The translations under genes and the position numbers were made by a program. The notes beneath the pieces are model-generated. The model did no database searches. It had not been told where the DNA came from and was given only the letters and a program-made list of their open reading frames with translations. Positions 8,644-16,243 of a stretch of DNA of 64,000 nucleotides are shown piece by piece. The number at the start of each line of letters is the position of its first letter. Positions within the stretch are counted from its first letter, which is position 1. This stretch comes from Gemmatimonadota bacterium (GTDB taxonomy: Bacteria > Gemmatimonadota > Gemmatimonadetes > Longimicrobiales > Gaopeijiaceae), in NCBI GenBank assembly GCA_022340865.1, contig JAJDNC010000143.1, positions 1-64,000 on the forward strand, read 5' to 3'.

Positions 8644-9148
8644 CTTCGCCTCCCTCGGCCTCGATCTCCGCCTTCAGCTTGCCCTTCCCCTCATCGTCCC
8701 CCAGTGCCTTCTGGATGGCCTGATCGAGCTTGTAGTTGCTCGCCAGCTTGCCTCTCAGGTCCGCGAGCTGCGACCTCTTGTCGAGAAGGGCCTTCAACGG
8801 CTCGACCCGTTGGGCCACCCGGGCCGGGGAGAAATCATCGAAGCTCTCGAAATCGAGGTCGACGCCCAGCTTCCCACCTTCTTCGGAGAGCTTGTTGTCC
8901 ACCGAATACGTCAACTTGGGCTTCGTGGACTTCATCACCTTGTCGAAGTTCTCGGGGCCGATCTCGATGAACTTGCGATCCTTGAGATCCGGAAGCTCAC
9001 CGGCCCCGTCGCCGGCCAGATCGGCCAGCACGCCCATGATGAAGGGAAGCTCCCGCTTGACGATGGCGTCACCGACCTCGACGTCGTACGAGATATTGAC
9101 CCGGGTGGGCCGCTGCCGATTGCGTCGCTTCTGAAAGCTCTCAGCCAT
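8636..9148 (-). CDS. tssB: T6SS contractile sheath small subunit TssB
   Basis: At 170 residues this is a typical TssB (VipA). Conserved blocks are RVNISYDVEVGDAIVKRELP, PFIMGVLADLAGDGAGELP, LKDRKFIEIGPENFDKVMKS and FESFDDFSPARVAQRVEPL. It forms the heterodimeric sheath unit with TssC, whose gene starts inside its last codons. ATG at 9148 is first in the leftward operon and lies about 90 bases below a TTGACA promoter. The acidic, charged C-terminal tail is normal for the family. Confidence 0.95.
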   Translation of the reverse strand: MAESFQKRRNRQRPTRVNISYDVEVGDAIVKRELPFIMGVLADLAGDGAGELPDLKDRKFIEIGPENFDKVMKSTKPKLTYSVDNKLSEEGGKLGVDLDFESFDDFSPARVAQRVEPLKALLDKRSQLADLRGKLASNYKLDQAIQKALGDDEGKGKLKAEIEAEGGEDG

Positions 9149-9243
9149 GGTAGGACTCCTGCGCGTGTTCGGCCCGCGCCAGTGGGGTGGGGAGGGGACA
9201 CCGGATCCGCCCGCTGCGACGGACGCTGAGCTCAGAGAAATGA

Positions 9244-9272
9244 CAACTATCTCGCGGGCGGAGTCCTGTCAA
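9244..9272 (-). promoter_or_regulatory. Sigma-70-type promoter for the leftward tssB operon
   Basis: On the reverse strand a perfect TTGACA (9267-9272) is followed after 17 bases by TAGTTG (9244-9249). Transcription would begin near 9237, leaving a leader of about 90 bases before tssB. The -35 box matches consensus; the -10 box is weak, so the site is a good candidate but not proven. It separates the TssB/TssC-like fusion gene upstream from the canonical sheath genes. Confidence 0.55.
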
Positions 9273-9339
9273 GCTATGTACGACGCTCATATGAGGGCCG
9301 CCGCACGGCACGCATCGTGCCCGAGTAGCGGCAATGGCC

Positions 9340-10857
9340 CTAGGGTGTACTCCACCAGGCCTGAAGAGAGCCTCGCGGCTCGGCCACCGGGCCGATCCAC
9401 GGAATGCGCACCCGCGCCTCTTCCGGGAAGGTCACCAGGGGCATCACGCCGCGCCGGAGCACGCGCTCGACTGTGCTCGCGGTCCACGCCGCCGCAGTGG
9501 GGTGGGCGCCCACCTCCCCGCCGGGAAGCACGTGGATGGGTCGGCTGTCGAACTCCGCGGGCCCCGTGGGATCCAGATTCCAGGCGTGCTTCTGGTACGA
9601 GCTCGCGAGGGCTGCCGCGCACATGAACGCCGGATTCCCCCAGACGTACGGATCAGGGCTCGTCTTGGTGGCCTCGGTGGCAGACGCGTGAGTCACCTCC
9701 TCGAGGAAGGGCAGCTCACAGGGATCGGTAGTGGGTCCGAACGGGAGCCTCGCCAGGAAGGGAGGGGAGGCCAGCCCCACCGATCGGGCCGCCGGCGTGA
9801 CCCGGAAGGCGTCCCAGATGGCCGGCGTGCCCTCGGCATCGGGATCGAGCTCGTCCAGGCTCTGGAAGGACGGCCCGCCCAGGAGGTCCGGGGCCGCCGC
9901 CGACAGCCACGGGGCTCCGACGACGTGCGCGATCATCGCGATGCGGTTCAGGAGCGCGATGTCCCGGGCACTTCGGCCGAACTCGTACGCCCCGACCAGA
10001 AGAGCCGGCGAGCTCGCGCCACACGGTCCGGGGAGGGGCTCGAGGAGGATCCGGAGCAGCGCGCTCTCCTCGACGTCCTCTCTGCCGAGGTCGGCTTCGA
10101 GGTCGGCTCGCGTGAGGTCGAGTACGTGGACACGGACTCCCATGCTCGGGTCGGCCACCGAGAGCAGGAGGAGCAACGACCGGAGGAGCCCCTCGAACGC
10201 TCGTACGACCGGAGCCTGGAGCACCCGCACCACCTGTTCCGCCGCCTCCCGTTCGAGCCGCTCGCGGAGCTCTCCCTGGGCTTCGGTCTCTTCGCGCTGG
10301 AGGTGGGGAGCCACCACCGACCGGATCCACGGCTCCAATTCGGGCAGCCCTCCGGCGGGGGCCGGCTCCACGGACGGGGTGGCCTCGATGATCTCGTCGA
10401 GGAGCCCTTCCCTCGAAACGGCTTCTCGGGCACCTGCGTCGGGGCCTGTGGCGGCTTGCGCCTCGATCCCGGCATCGTCTTCCTTCCTCGGCTGCCGATG
10501 CGTGGCCACCATGGGCTCGATGGCCTCGATCAGGGACCGGAGATGCGGCATGCGCTCGGCCAGGCGATCCGGGTGCAGGTCGTCCAGCTCCCGTACGTCT
10601 ATCCGCAGCTGCCCCGGCCCCTCCAGGGTGAAGTCGAGGGTCGGCTGGAGCTTCTCCAGCAGGTCTTCCACGGACCGCACCGGCACAGGGCGCCGTCGAG
10701 CGAGAGGTACGCCTTCCCCCACCGAACCACCCCCGCGCGCGGAGAAGTCCCCGAGGACGAGAACGCAGAACGGCGGGGCCTCGGAGGCGCCGCTACCTTG
10801 CCGTTCTCGAGGATCCACGGACAGGGAAACACGTACTCGTTCCGGGGTCTGGCTCAT
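9340..10857 (-). CDS. TssB-TssC-like fused sheath-domain protein
   Basis: This 505-residue protein combines two sheath-related domains. Residues about 28-120 resemble TssB: PPFCVLVLGDFSARGG, a VRSVEDLLEKLQPTLDF block and DDLHPDRLAERMPHLRSL. Residues about 150-490 resemble TssC: ALLVGAYEFGRSARDIALL, APWLSAAAPDLLGG, PFLARLPFGP and YVWGNPAFMCAAAL align with the neighbouring TssC. It ends soon after the position matching TssC's ETVIPDDHEMEMAKLGF, so the last 110 or so residues of TssC are absent. ATG at 10857 is preferred over an upstream GTG because a GGCGAG-like site precedes it. It is divergent from tssK1. The role is unknown; a cap, baseplate adaptor or sheath regulator is inference. Confidence 0.8.
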   Translation of the reverse strand: MSQTPERVRVSLSVDPRERQGSGASEAPPFCVLVLGDFSARGGGSVGEGVPLARRRPVPVRSVEDLLEKLQPTLDFTLEGPGQLRIDVRELDDLHPDRLAERMPHLRSLIEAIEPMVATHRQPRKEDDAGIEAQAATGPDAGAREAVSREGLLDEIIEATPSVEPAPAGGLPELEPWIRSVVAPHLQREETEAQGELRERLEREAAEQVVRVLQAPVVRAFEGLLRSLLLLLSVADPSMGVRVHVLDLTRADLEADLGREDVEESALLRILLEPLPGPCGASSPALLVGAYEFGRSARDIALLNRIAMIAHVVGAPWLSAAAPDLLGGPSFQSLDELDPDAEGTPAIWDAFRVTPAARSVGLASPPFLARLPFGPTTDPCELPFLEEVTHASATEATKTSPDPYVWGNPAFMCAAALASSYQKHAWNLDPTGPAEFDSRPIHVLPGGEVGAHPTAAAWTASTVERVLRRGVMPLVTFPEEARVRIPWIGPVAEPRGSLQAWWSTP

Positions 10858-10957
10858 ACGTCGGCTCGCCGATGTCTGGCCGCGGCCGACCACGGATGAT
10901 ATACCTCAGGTCGCCGCGTGAGGGTGTGAGGACGCTCACCAGCCATGGTAGGGAAGC

Positions 10958-12355
10958 ATGAGACAGATGCAAAGCGTCTTGTGGACCAAGGGGGTCCTGC
11001 TCAATCCGCAGCACCTGCAGACGCAAGACCGCTACCTGGAGGACAAGCTCGCCTTCCACGTTGCGAGCCTCGCGTTCTGCCCCTGGGGATTTACGGAGCT
11101 TGCGGTGGACGCCGACGCCATCGCGACCGGTGAGGTCCGGCTGATCCGCGCCGTCGGGCTGTTTCCCGACGGTCTGATCTTCGACATCCCCCGGTCCGAC
11201 GAGGCTCCCGCTCCCCGGCCCATTGAAGGACACTGGCAGCCGGACCAGAAGACGATGACGGTCCACCTCGCCATCCCGGAGTTCAAGAGCGGGGGACGGA
11301 ACGTGTCGGCGAGTCGGGACGATGCCGGAACCCGCTTCTCGCCCCAGGCCTTCGCGGTCAGGGACGAGAACACCGGTCGTGGCGAGAAGGAGATCCTGGT
11401 AGCTCGGAAGAACGTCCGAATCCTCTTCGAGGACGAGGCTGCGGAGGGCTCGACGACCATGCCCATCGCGCGGATCGTGCGCACGGCTGCGGGTGAGAAC
11501 CAACTCGATACCGCGTTCGTCCCGGAGCTCCTCGATATCTCGGCAAGCGATCACGTGATGGCCATCGCCCGACGGCTGGTGGAGATTCTGTCGGCCCGAA
11601 GCACCGAGCTGAGCGGGATCCGTCGCCAGCGGAGCAAGGGCCTCGCCGACTTCGGGCGTCTGGACGTGGCGCACTTCTGGTTGCTCTACACCATCAACTC
11701 GTATCTGCCGCTTTTTCGCCACCTTCAGGCGCAGACGGCGCCTCCGAGCGGCGCCGGGGAGTCGGCGGGTGCGAGGCGTGCGCACCCCGCTCAGCTGTAC
11801 CGGATCATGTCCGAGCTCGCCGCTGTCCTGATGACCTTCTCCCCTGCCCGGCATCCGAGAGACCTCCCGCCGTACGACCACGCGAATCTCTCAGGGTGTC
11901 TGACGGAATTGGACGCCGTTCTCAGGGAGCTGCTGGATACCGCCATCCCCACCAACTGTGTCACGCTACGCCTCGAGGAGAAGGAGCCCTCGATCCACTC
12001 GACGGCTCTCGACGACGACCGGCAGCTCACGGCAGTCCAGGCGTATCTGGCGGTCACGAGTGAGATGGATCAGAGCCGCCTCATCCAGAAAGGCCCCGAT
12101 TGGATCAAGGTCGCGTCGCGGGACCAGCTCCGGGATCTGCTCAATCGCGCCGTGCCAGGGGTGACTCTGAGGCACCAGCCCTCGCCACCCGCCGCGGTAC
12201 CGCTCAAGATGGGGTGCCAGTACTTCCATCTGGAGACGACCGGACCGTTGTGGTCGGCCATCCTGCAGTCCCGAAGCCTGGCCGCGTGGGTGCCGTCGGA
12301 GATTCCCGCACCGGAGATCGAATTGGTGCTGCTTCTTCCGCCCGAGAAGCAGTAG
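10958..12355 (+). CDS. tssK: T6SS baseplate protein TssK, copy 1
   Basis: TssK trimers link the baseplate (TssF/TssG) to the TssL-TssM membrane complex. This 465-residue copy opens with QSVLWTKGVLLNPQHLQTQD, the family's W-x-x-G-x-x-L-x-P-Q-H motif, and continues with LFPDGLIFDIP. The middle section LLYTINSYLPLFRHLQAQ and the proline/acid-rich YRIMSELAAVLMTFSP match TssK. The C-terminus has MGCQYFHLETTGPLW and ends ELVLLLPPEKQ. ATG at 10958 follows TAGGGAAG. It stands alone on the right strand, facing the proline-rich gene with 19 bases between the stops. A second, divergent TssK lies at 14099-15457. Confidence 0.9.
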   Translation: MRQMQSVLWTKGVLLNPQHLQTQDRYLEDKLAFHVASLAFCPWGFTELAVDADAIATGEVRLIRAVGLFPDGLIFDIPRSDEAPAPRPIEGHWQPDQKTMTVHLAIPEFKSGGRNVSASRDDAGTRFSPQAFAVRDENTGRGEKEILVARKNVRILFEDEAAEGSTTMPIARIVRTAAGENQLDTAFVPELLDISASDHVMAIARRLVEILSARSTELSGIRRQRSKGLADFGRLDVAHFWLLYTINSYLPLFRHLQAQTAPPSGAGESAGARRAHPAQLYRIMSELAAVLMTFSPARHPRDLPPYDHANLSGCLTELDAVLRELLDTAIPTNCVTLRLEEKEPSIHSTALDDDRQLTAVQAYLAVTSEMDQSRLIQKGPDWIKVASRDQLRDLLNRAVPGVTLRHQPSPPAAVPLKMGCQYFHLETTGPLWSAILQSRSLAAWVPSEIPAPEIELVLLLPPEKQ

Positions 12356-12374
12356 AGCCGCCGCCGCAGTCTCG

Positions 12375-13958
12375 TCAGCTCGAGCGGAGGGCGAAAAAGA
12401 GAATCACGGCGACGAGCACGGCTACCGCGACCACCAGCATCACGATGATCGGAGTCCTGGAAGCCGGCGGCGCCGGCTTGGGCGCCGCCTTGGGCGCCGG
12501 CGGCGGAACCGGTGTCGGGGGTGGCCCTCCGTAGGCCCCGGGTCCGGACCCACTTCGGCCGACGGATGCGGCTTCGGCTCCGCGGATGACACGCGTATAC
12601 TCGCTCGGCCCCGAGGGCACGGACGGCACCGTCGTCCTCATCCCCGGCTGGGGAGGGGGCGGCGGCGGCGCTCCCCCTGTGCGAGAACCCACGGAGTCGT
12701 CCGGGGTCTTTCTGCCCCGTAGACGGTCCAGATAGCTCTCCGTGCCGCCGTAGCCCGAACTCATCGCGTCGTCCGGGCCCGCGGGAGAAGGCGATCGAGG
12801 TTGTCCCGAGTCCTTGTAGGCTCGCATGGCGCGCGTGTAGGGGCCGGGCTCGGCCCCATGCTCTCCGGGGGGCGGCGGCGATGGCGCCTGGAACGGCAGG
12901 CCCGGGGGCGGAGCCGCCTGGGATCCCGGGGGCGGCGGTGGTGCGGCGCTTGGACGTGCCGGCGGCGGCGTGCTGTCGGATCGCGACGGCGGTACGACGC
13001 TTGGACGCGTCGGCGGTGGAGCGCTAGTGGGACGCAGTGGGGGTGGAGCACCTCGACGCGCCGCCGGCGGGGGAGCGCTGCCGGGACGGGGTGGGGGTGG
13101 AGCGCCCGGCCGCGCCGGGGGCGGAGCGCCGCCAGGGCGCGGCGGGGGTGGGACACCCGGACGCGCCGGCGGACGTGGAGCGCTGCCGGGCGGTGCCGAC
13201 GATGGAGCCCTGCCCGGGCTAGCCGGCGGTTGCGTCGAAGGGCTTCTCGCGAACGGTGACCGACCGGCGCTCTCCGGTGGAACTGCGTCGACGGAGCCAG
13301 GGCTCTCATGCGCGGCACCCATGATCCGCGTGAACGTCCCGGTTCCTTGCTCTGCCGGCGGTTCGGGCGGCGGCACCGACGACGGGGCAGACTGTGCTGG
13401 ATGCGGCGGCTTCAGGGGCTGTGCCACGCCGGACGTGGAATCGTCCGCCGACTCGGTCGACGCGGCCGGCGGCTCGGCTTCGGGAGGCACCACGAGCTCC
13501 GCAGATCGATCCGGCTCCGCCCGGGGCGGGGCAGGCGTAGGCGGAGGCTGCTGCAGGGCGCCGAAAGCACGGGTGAATTCCCCGGCCTCTTCTACCGGCT
13601 CCGCAGATCGGCCTGACGGTTCTCCGGGGGGCTGCACCTGGAAGATACGAGTGAACGCTCCTGGACCGTGCTCTTCGGGGGTCCGCTGGTGCTCGGCGAC
13701 CCAGGTCTCGAACGTCGAGAACGGCTCGATCACTTCCGTGACGACGACCGTGATCCCTTCCACGTCCAGGACCTCACGCACCGCCTCGCCCCCTGCCTCG
13801 TCGAGGAGCGAAGCGTCGAACTCGGGCGCGGACTCTCCGCGAAAAGCATGGACCAGGGCGTCGCCATCCCGATCATCGGAAGCAAGATAGCTCACGATGT
13901 CGCCATGGCTCAGCTGTTCCCTGAGCCGATATCGTGCCGTGAACTCGTCGCCAGTCAT
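12375..13958 (-). CDS. Proline-rich tail-anchored protein with five FTR motifs and a kinase-like N-terminus
   Basis: I recognise no named family. The chosen start ATG at 13958 gives 527 residues. Residues 8-90 resemble a degenerate Ser/Thr kinase N-lobe: RYRLREQLSHGDIVSYLASD recalls the glycine-loop strand pair, but the loop and catalytic Lys are lost, and the catalytic loop is absent. Five repeats of G-x-[F/Y]-T-R-x-[F/M/I] follow, at residues 100-106 (AFTRIF), 126-132 (EFTRAF), 207-213 (TFTRIM), 372-378 (PYTRAM) and 452-458 (EYTRVI). They are separated by proline/serine linkers. Residues about 504-524 form one transmembrane helix ending in RSS, so the bulk faces the cytoplasm. It sits between the two tssK genes, so a T6SS role is likely but unproven. 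Confidence 0.75.
   Translation of the reverse strand: MTGDEFTARYRLREQLSHGDIVSYLASDDRDGDALVHAFRGESAPEFDASLLDEAGGEAVREVLDVEGITVVVTEVIEPFSTFETWVAEHQRTPEEHGPGAFTRIFQVQPPGEPSGRSAEPVEEAGEFTRAFGALQQPPPTPAPPRAEPDRSAELVVPPEAEPPAASTESADDSTSGVAQPLKPPHPAQSAPSSVPPPEPPAEQGTGTFTRIMGAAHESPGSVDAVPPESAGRSPFARSPSTQPPASPGRAPSSAPPGSAPRPPARPGVPPPPRPGGAPPPARPGAPPPPRPGSAPPPAARRGAPPPLRPTSAPPPTRPSVVPPSRSDSTPPPARPSAAPPPPPGSQAAPPPGLPFQAPSPPPPGEHGAEPGPYTRAMRAYKDSGQPRSPSPAGPDDAMSSGYGGTESYLDRLRGRKTPDDSVGSRTGGAPPPPPPQPGMRTTVPSVPSGPSEYTRVIRGAEAASVGRSGSGPGAYGGPPPTPVPPPAPKAAPKPAPPASRTPIIVMLVVAVAVLVAVILFFALRSS
12909..13196 (-). repeat. Low-complexity proline-rich coding repeats
   Basis: Codons for residues about 255-350 of the FTR-motif protein consist of degenerate units of the form P-A-R-P-G-A-P-P-P-P-R-P-G, about 12-13 residues (36-39 bases) each. 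The DNA is almost entirely G+C here, with GGGGGTGGAGC recurring on the right strand. Such arrays expand and contract easily, so the linker length probably varies between strains. Confidence 0.8.
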
Positions 13959-14098
13959 CGGTGGCAAAGGTACGTAGGGGTGGCTCGGCGCAGCAACCGC
14001 GGCACACTTGCGAAGCAGCCCCTCCGGTCGGACTTTGCTTCGGAAGCCGCCATCGATGCCCGATACCCGATTCCCGTTACCCAACGTGGCCTGACCCA

Positions 14099-15457
14099 GT
14101 GGGTGTTCCAACGCTCTCTCGCTTGGTGTGGACCGAGGGCATGCATCTCGCTCAGCACCATTTCCAGGCTCAATCCCGGTATTTCGAGAGCGCGATGCAC
14201 TTTGCGCTCTCCTCCGTCATACCGAGCATCTACGGTCTGGTGGCGATGGAGCTGGATCACGACGCCCTGTGGAACGGAACGGTCTCCCTCGTGCGCGCCA
14301 GCGGGATCATGCCGGACGGCCTGGTCTTCGATCTCGGTGATTCCGACCCCTTGCCGGCGGCTCGGGCCGTGTCCGACCTCCTCGAGAGCGGGGGCAAGGG
14401 GACGACAATCTATCTGGCCATTCCGCCCTACGACCCCCGCCACGCCAACTGCATCGTCGACGGTGAGCCCTCGGCCGGGGATCGGCGGTACCGAGCCGAG
14501 ACGGTGTCCTTCTACGACGAGACCACGGGCACCGACCCGCGCACCATCCAGGTCGGGCACCGGAACCTGGAGATTCTCGGCGAATCCGATCTCCCGGAAG
14601 GCTATGTCTCCCTCCCCGTCGCCCGCGTGCGACCGGACGAGAGCGGCCATTTCCTCTACGATCCTCTGTTCGTACCTCCCACCCTGCGCATCGGCAGCAG
14701 CCCTCGCCTGCTCGCGATCGTCGAGGGCCTGATCGAGATCCTGGAGGCGAAGGGAGAAGCGCTCCGCCGACAGCTTCCGGGTGCCGACACGATGTCGGAA
14801 AAGGCCGGACACGAGTTGACCGGCCTGTGGCTCACGCACGCCATCTACTCGGGTCTCGGTCCGCTCCGCCATCACGCGCAGTTCGGCCGAGCGCACCCGC
14901 GGGACGTGTACGAAGACCTGGCACGCCTGGCCGGCGCCCTCTGCACGTTCTCGCTCGAGTCCGATCCCCGGGACATTCCGTTGTACGAACACGATCGCCC
15001 CGGCGAGGCCTTCTCCGCTCTCGATCGGCACATTCGCAGGCACCTGGAGGTGGTCATCCAGGAGCAGTACATCTCGATACGCCTCGATCGCACGGCCGCG
15101 AACCTCCATACTGCGCCGGTGACCGACAAGCGGGCCCTCGAGCCGGCCGAGTGGGTGCTGAGGATCCACAGCCGGACCCCGACGGCGACCGTGATCGCGG
15201 AGGTTCCGCGGAAGGTGAAGGTCTGCTCCGCGGAGGATGTCATGCGTCTGGTGGGAAGCGCGGGGCTGCCGGCCTTGGGGATCGAGCACCTGTCGACCCT
15301 CCCGGAGGGGATCCCCGTGCGGGTGGGCAGCCAGTACTTCAGACTGCTCCGCGAGGGTCCGCCCTGGGAGTTGATCCGGGTACGTGGCTCAGTAGGCGTG
15401 TACATTCCCGACTCCATCGCGGACGCCGAGCTGGAGTTGCTGGTCGTTCCCGAATGA
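14099..15457 (+). CDS. tssK: T6SS baseplate protein TssK, copy 2
   Basis: A second full-length TssK of about 452 residues. The N-terminus LVWTEGMHLAQHHFQAQSRY is closer to the canonical W-x-E-G-M-x-L-x-x-Q-H-F-Q motif than copy 1. Later blocks include ASGIMPDGLVFDLG, PEGYVSLPVARVRPDESGHF and VGSQYFRLLREGPPW, with the end ELELLVVPE. GTG at 14099 is chosen because it puts the motif about 10 residues in; the open frame runs further up without support, and no strong ribosome site is visible. It lies 25 bases before tssL in the tssK-tssL-tssM order usual for the membrane-complex operon. It differs clearly from copy 1. Confidence 0.88.
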   Translation: MGVPTLSRLVWTEGMHLAQHHFQAQSRYFESAMHFALSSVIPSIYGLVAMELDHDALWNGTVSLVRASGIMPDGLVFDLGDSDPLPAARAVSDLLESGGKGTTIYLAIPPYDPRHANCIVDGEPSAGDRRYRAETVSFYDETTGTDPRTIQVGHRNLEILGESDLPEGYVSLPVARVRPDESGHFLYDPLFVPPTLRIGSSPRLLAIVEGLIEILEAKGEALRRQLPGADTMSEKAGHELTGLWLTHAIYSGLGPLRHHAQFGRAHPRDVYEDLARLAGALCTFSLESDPRDIPLYEHDRPGEAFSALDRHIRRHLEVVIQEQYISIRLDRTAANLHTAPVTDKRALEPAEWVLRIHSRTPTATVIAEVPRKVKVCSAEDVMRLVGSAGLPALGIEHLSTLPEGIPVRVGSQYFRLLREGPPWELIRVRGSVGVYIPDSIADAELELLVVPE

Positions 15458-15482
15458 CGTCCGCGAAGAGCCCGGAGGGCTG

Positions 15483-16205
15483 ATGGAACCTCAAGTCTCC
15501 GCCACTGTCACGATGCAGGCTGGACGTGCCCCCACAGGCCGTCTCGCTCTCGTGTTGCAGGAAGTGCTCACCGCGGTGGTGCGCCTCCGCGAAGGACGCC
15601 AGGTTCCGAGTGATGCGGCTGCGTTCCGCACGCACATGAAGGACCTGCTTGCAGCCGCTGACCAGGACGCCCGCCGGATGGGCTATCCTCCCGAGTTCGT
15701 GAAGGTGGCGGTCTACTGCGCGATCGCCTATCTGGACGAGACCGTGATGGGTACTGCGGGCCCGCTGGCATCCGCCTGGGTGGGCCAGCCCCTTCAGGAG
15801 GAGGTATTCGGGGACCACGTGGCCGGCGAGACCTTCTTCCGGCACCTGGAAGACCTTCTCTCCCGCCAGGACTCCCCGTTCGTCGCCGACGTCCTCGAAG
15901 TCCCTCTCCTGTGCATGCTCCTGGGCTTCAGGGGCCGCTACGGATCTTCGGACGGGAGCGAGCTGCGGAGCTTCATCCGGGCTACCGAGGAGAAGATCTC
16001 GCGCATCCGCGGGGGACAGGCGTTGCTGGCTCCCCACGGCCTTCCCCCGCAGGACGAGGGAATCGTGAAGAAGATCGACCCCTGGCTGCGCCGCCTGTCG
16101 ATGGGGTTGCTGGGCTCGGCGATCGCCGTGTTCGTGGTGTTCGTGTTCCTCCGGTTCTTCTCGCTTCCGGGCGGCGTGGCCCGGATCCGTGCGATCACCG
16201 GGTAG
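15483..16205 (+). CDS. tssL: T6SS inner-membrane protein TssL (DotU/IcmH)
   Basis: This 240-residue protein matches TssL. The cytoplasmic hook domain shows YPPEFVKVAVYCAIAYLDET (the family's AYLDE block), WVGQPLQEEVFG, AGETFFRHLEDLLSR and VPLLCMLLGFRGRYG. A single transmembrane helix near residues 200-220 (LGSAIAVFVVFVFLRFF) is close to the C-terminus, as in other TssL proteins. There is no C-terminal OmpA-like peptidoglycan-binding extension, so cell-wall anchoring would need another protein. It sits between tssK2 and tssM, the usual order for the membrane complex. Confidence 0.92.
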   Translation: MEPQVSATVTMQAGRAPTGRLALVLQEVLTAVVRLREGRQVPSDAAAFRTHMKDLLAAADQDARRMGYPPEFVKVAVYCAIAYLDETVMGTAGPLASAWVGQPLQEEVFGDHVAGETFFRHLEDLLSRQDSPFVADVLEVPLLCMLLGFRGRYGSSDGSELRSFIRATEEKISRIRGGQALLAPHGLPPQDEGIVKKIDPWLRRLSMGLLGSAIAVFVVFVFLRFFSLPGGVARIRAITG

Positions 16206-16243
16206 GACCTCGCTAAGACCCGCTCCAGGAGACCCCGGCCGCC

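Noticed and set aside
9340..10857. The fused sheath gene as a pseudogene of tssC
   Set aside because: The frame is open for 505 codons, both domain cores are recognisable, and it keeps normal codon use, so decay is less likely than a distinct function.
12909..13196. The G-rich repeat on the right strand as a CRISPR or noncoding repeat array
   Set aside because: Units are degenerate, read in frame as proline-rich linker on the left strand, and lack constant repeats with unique spacers.
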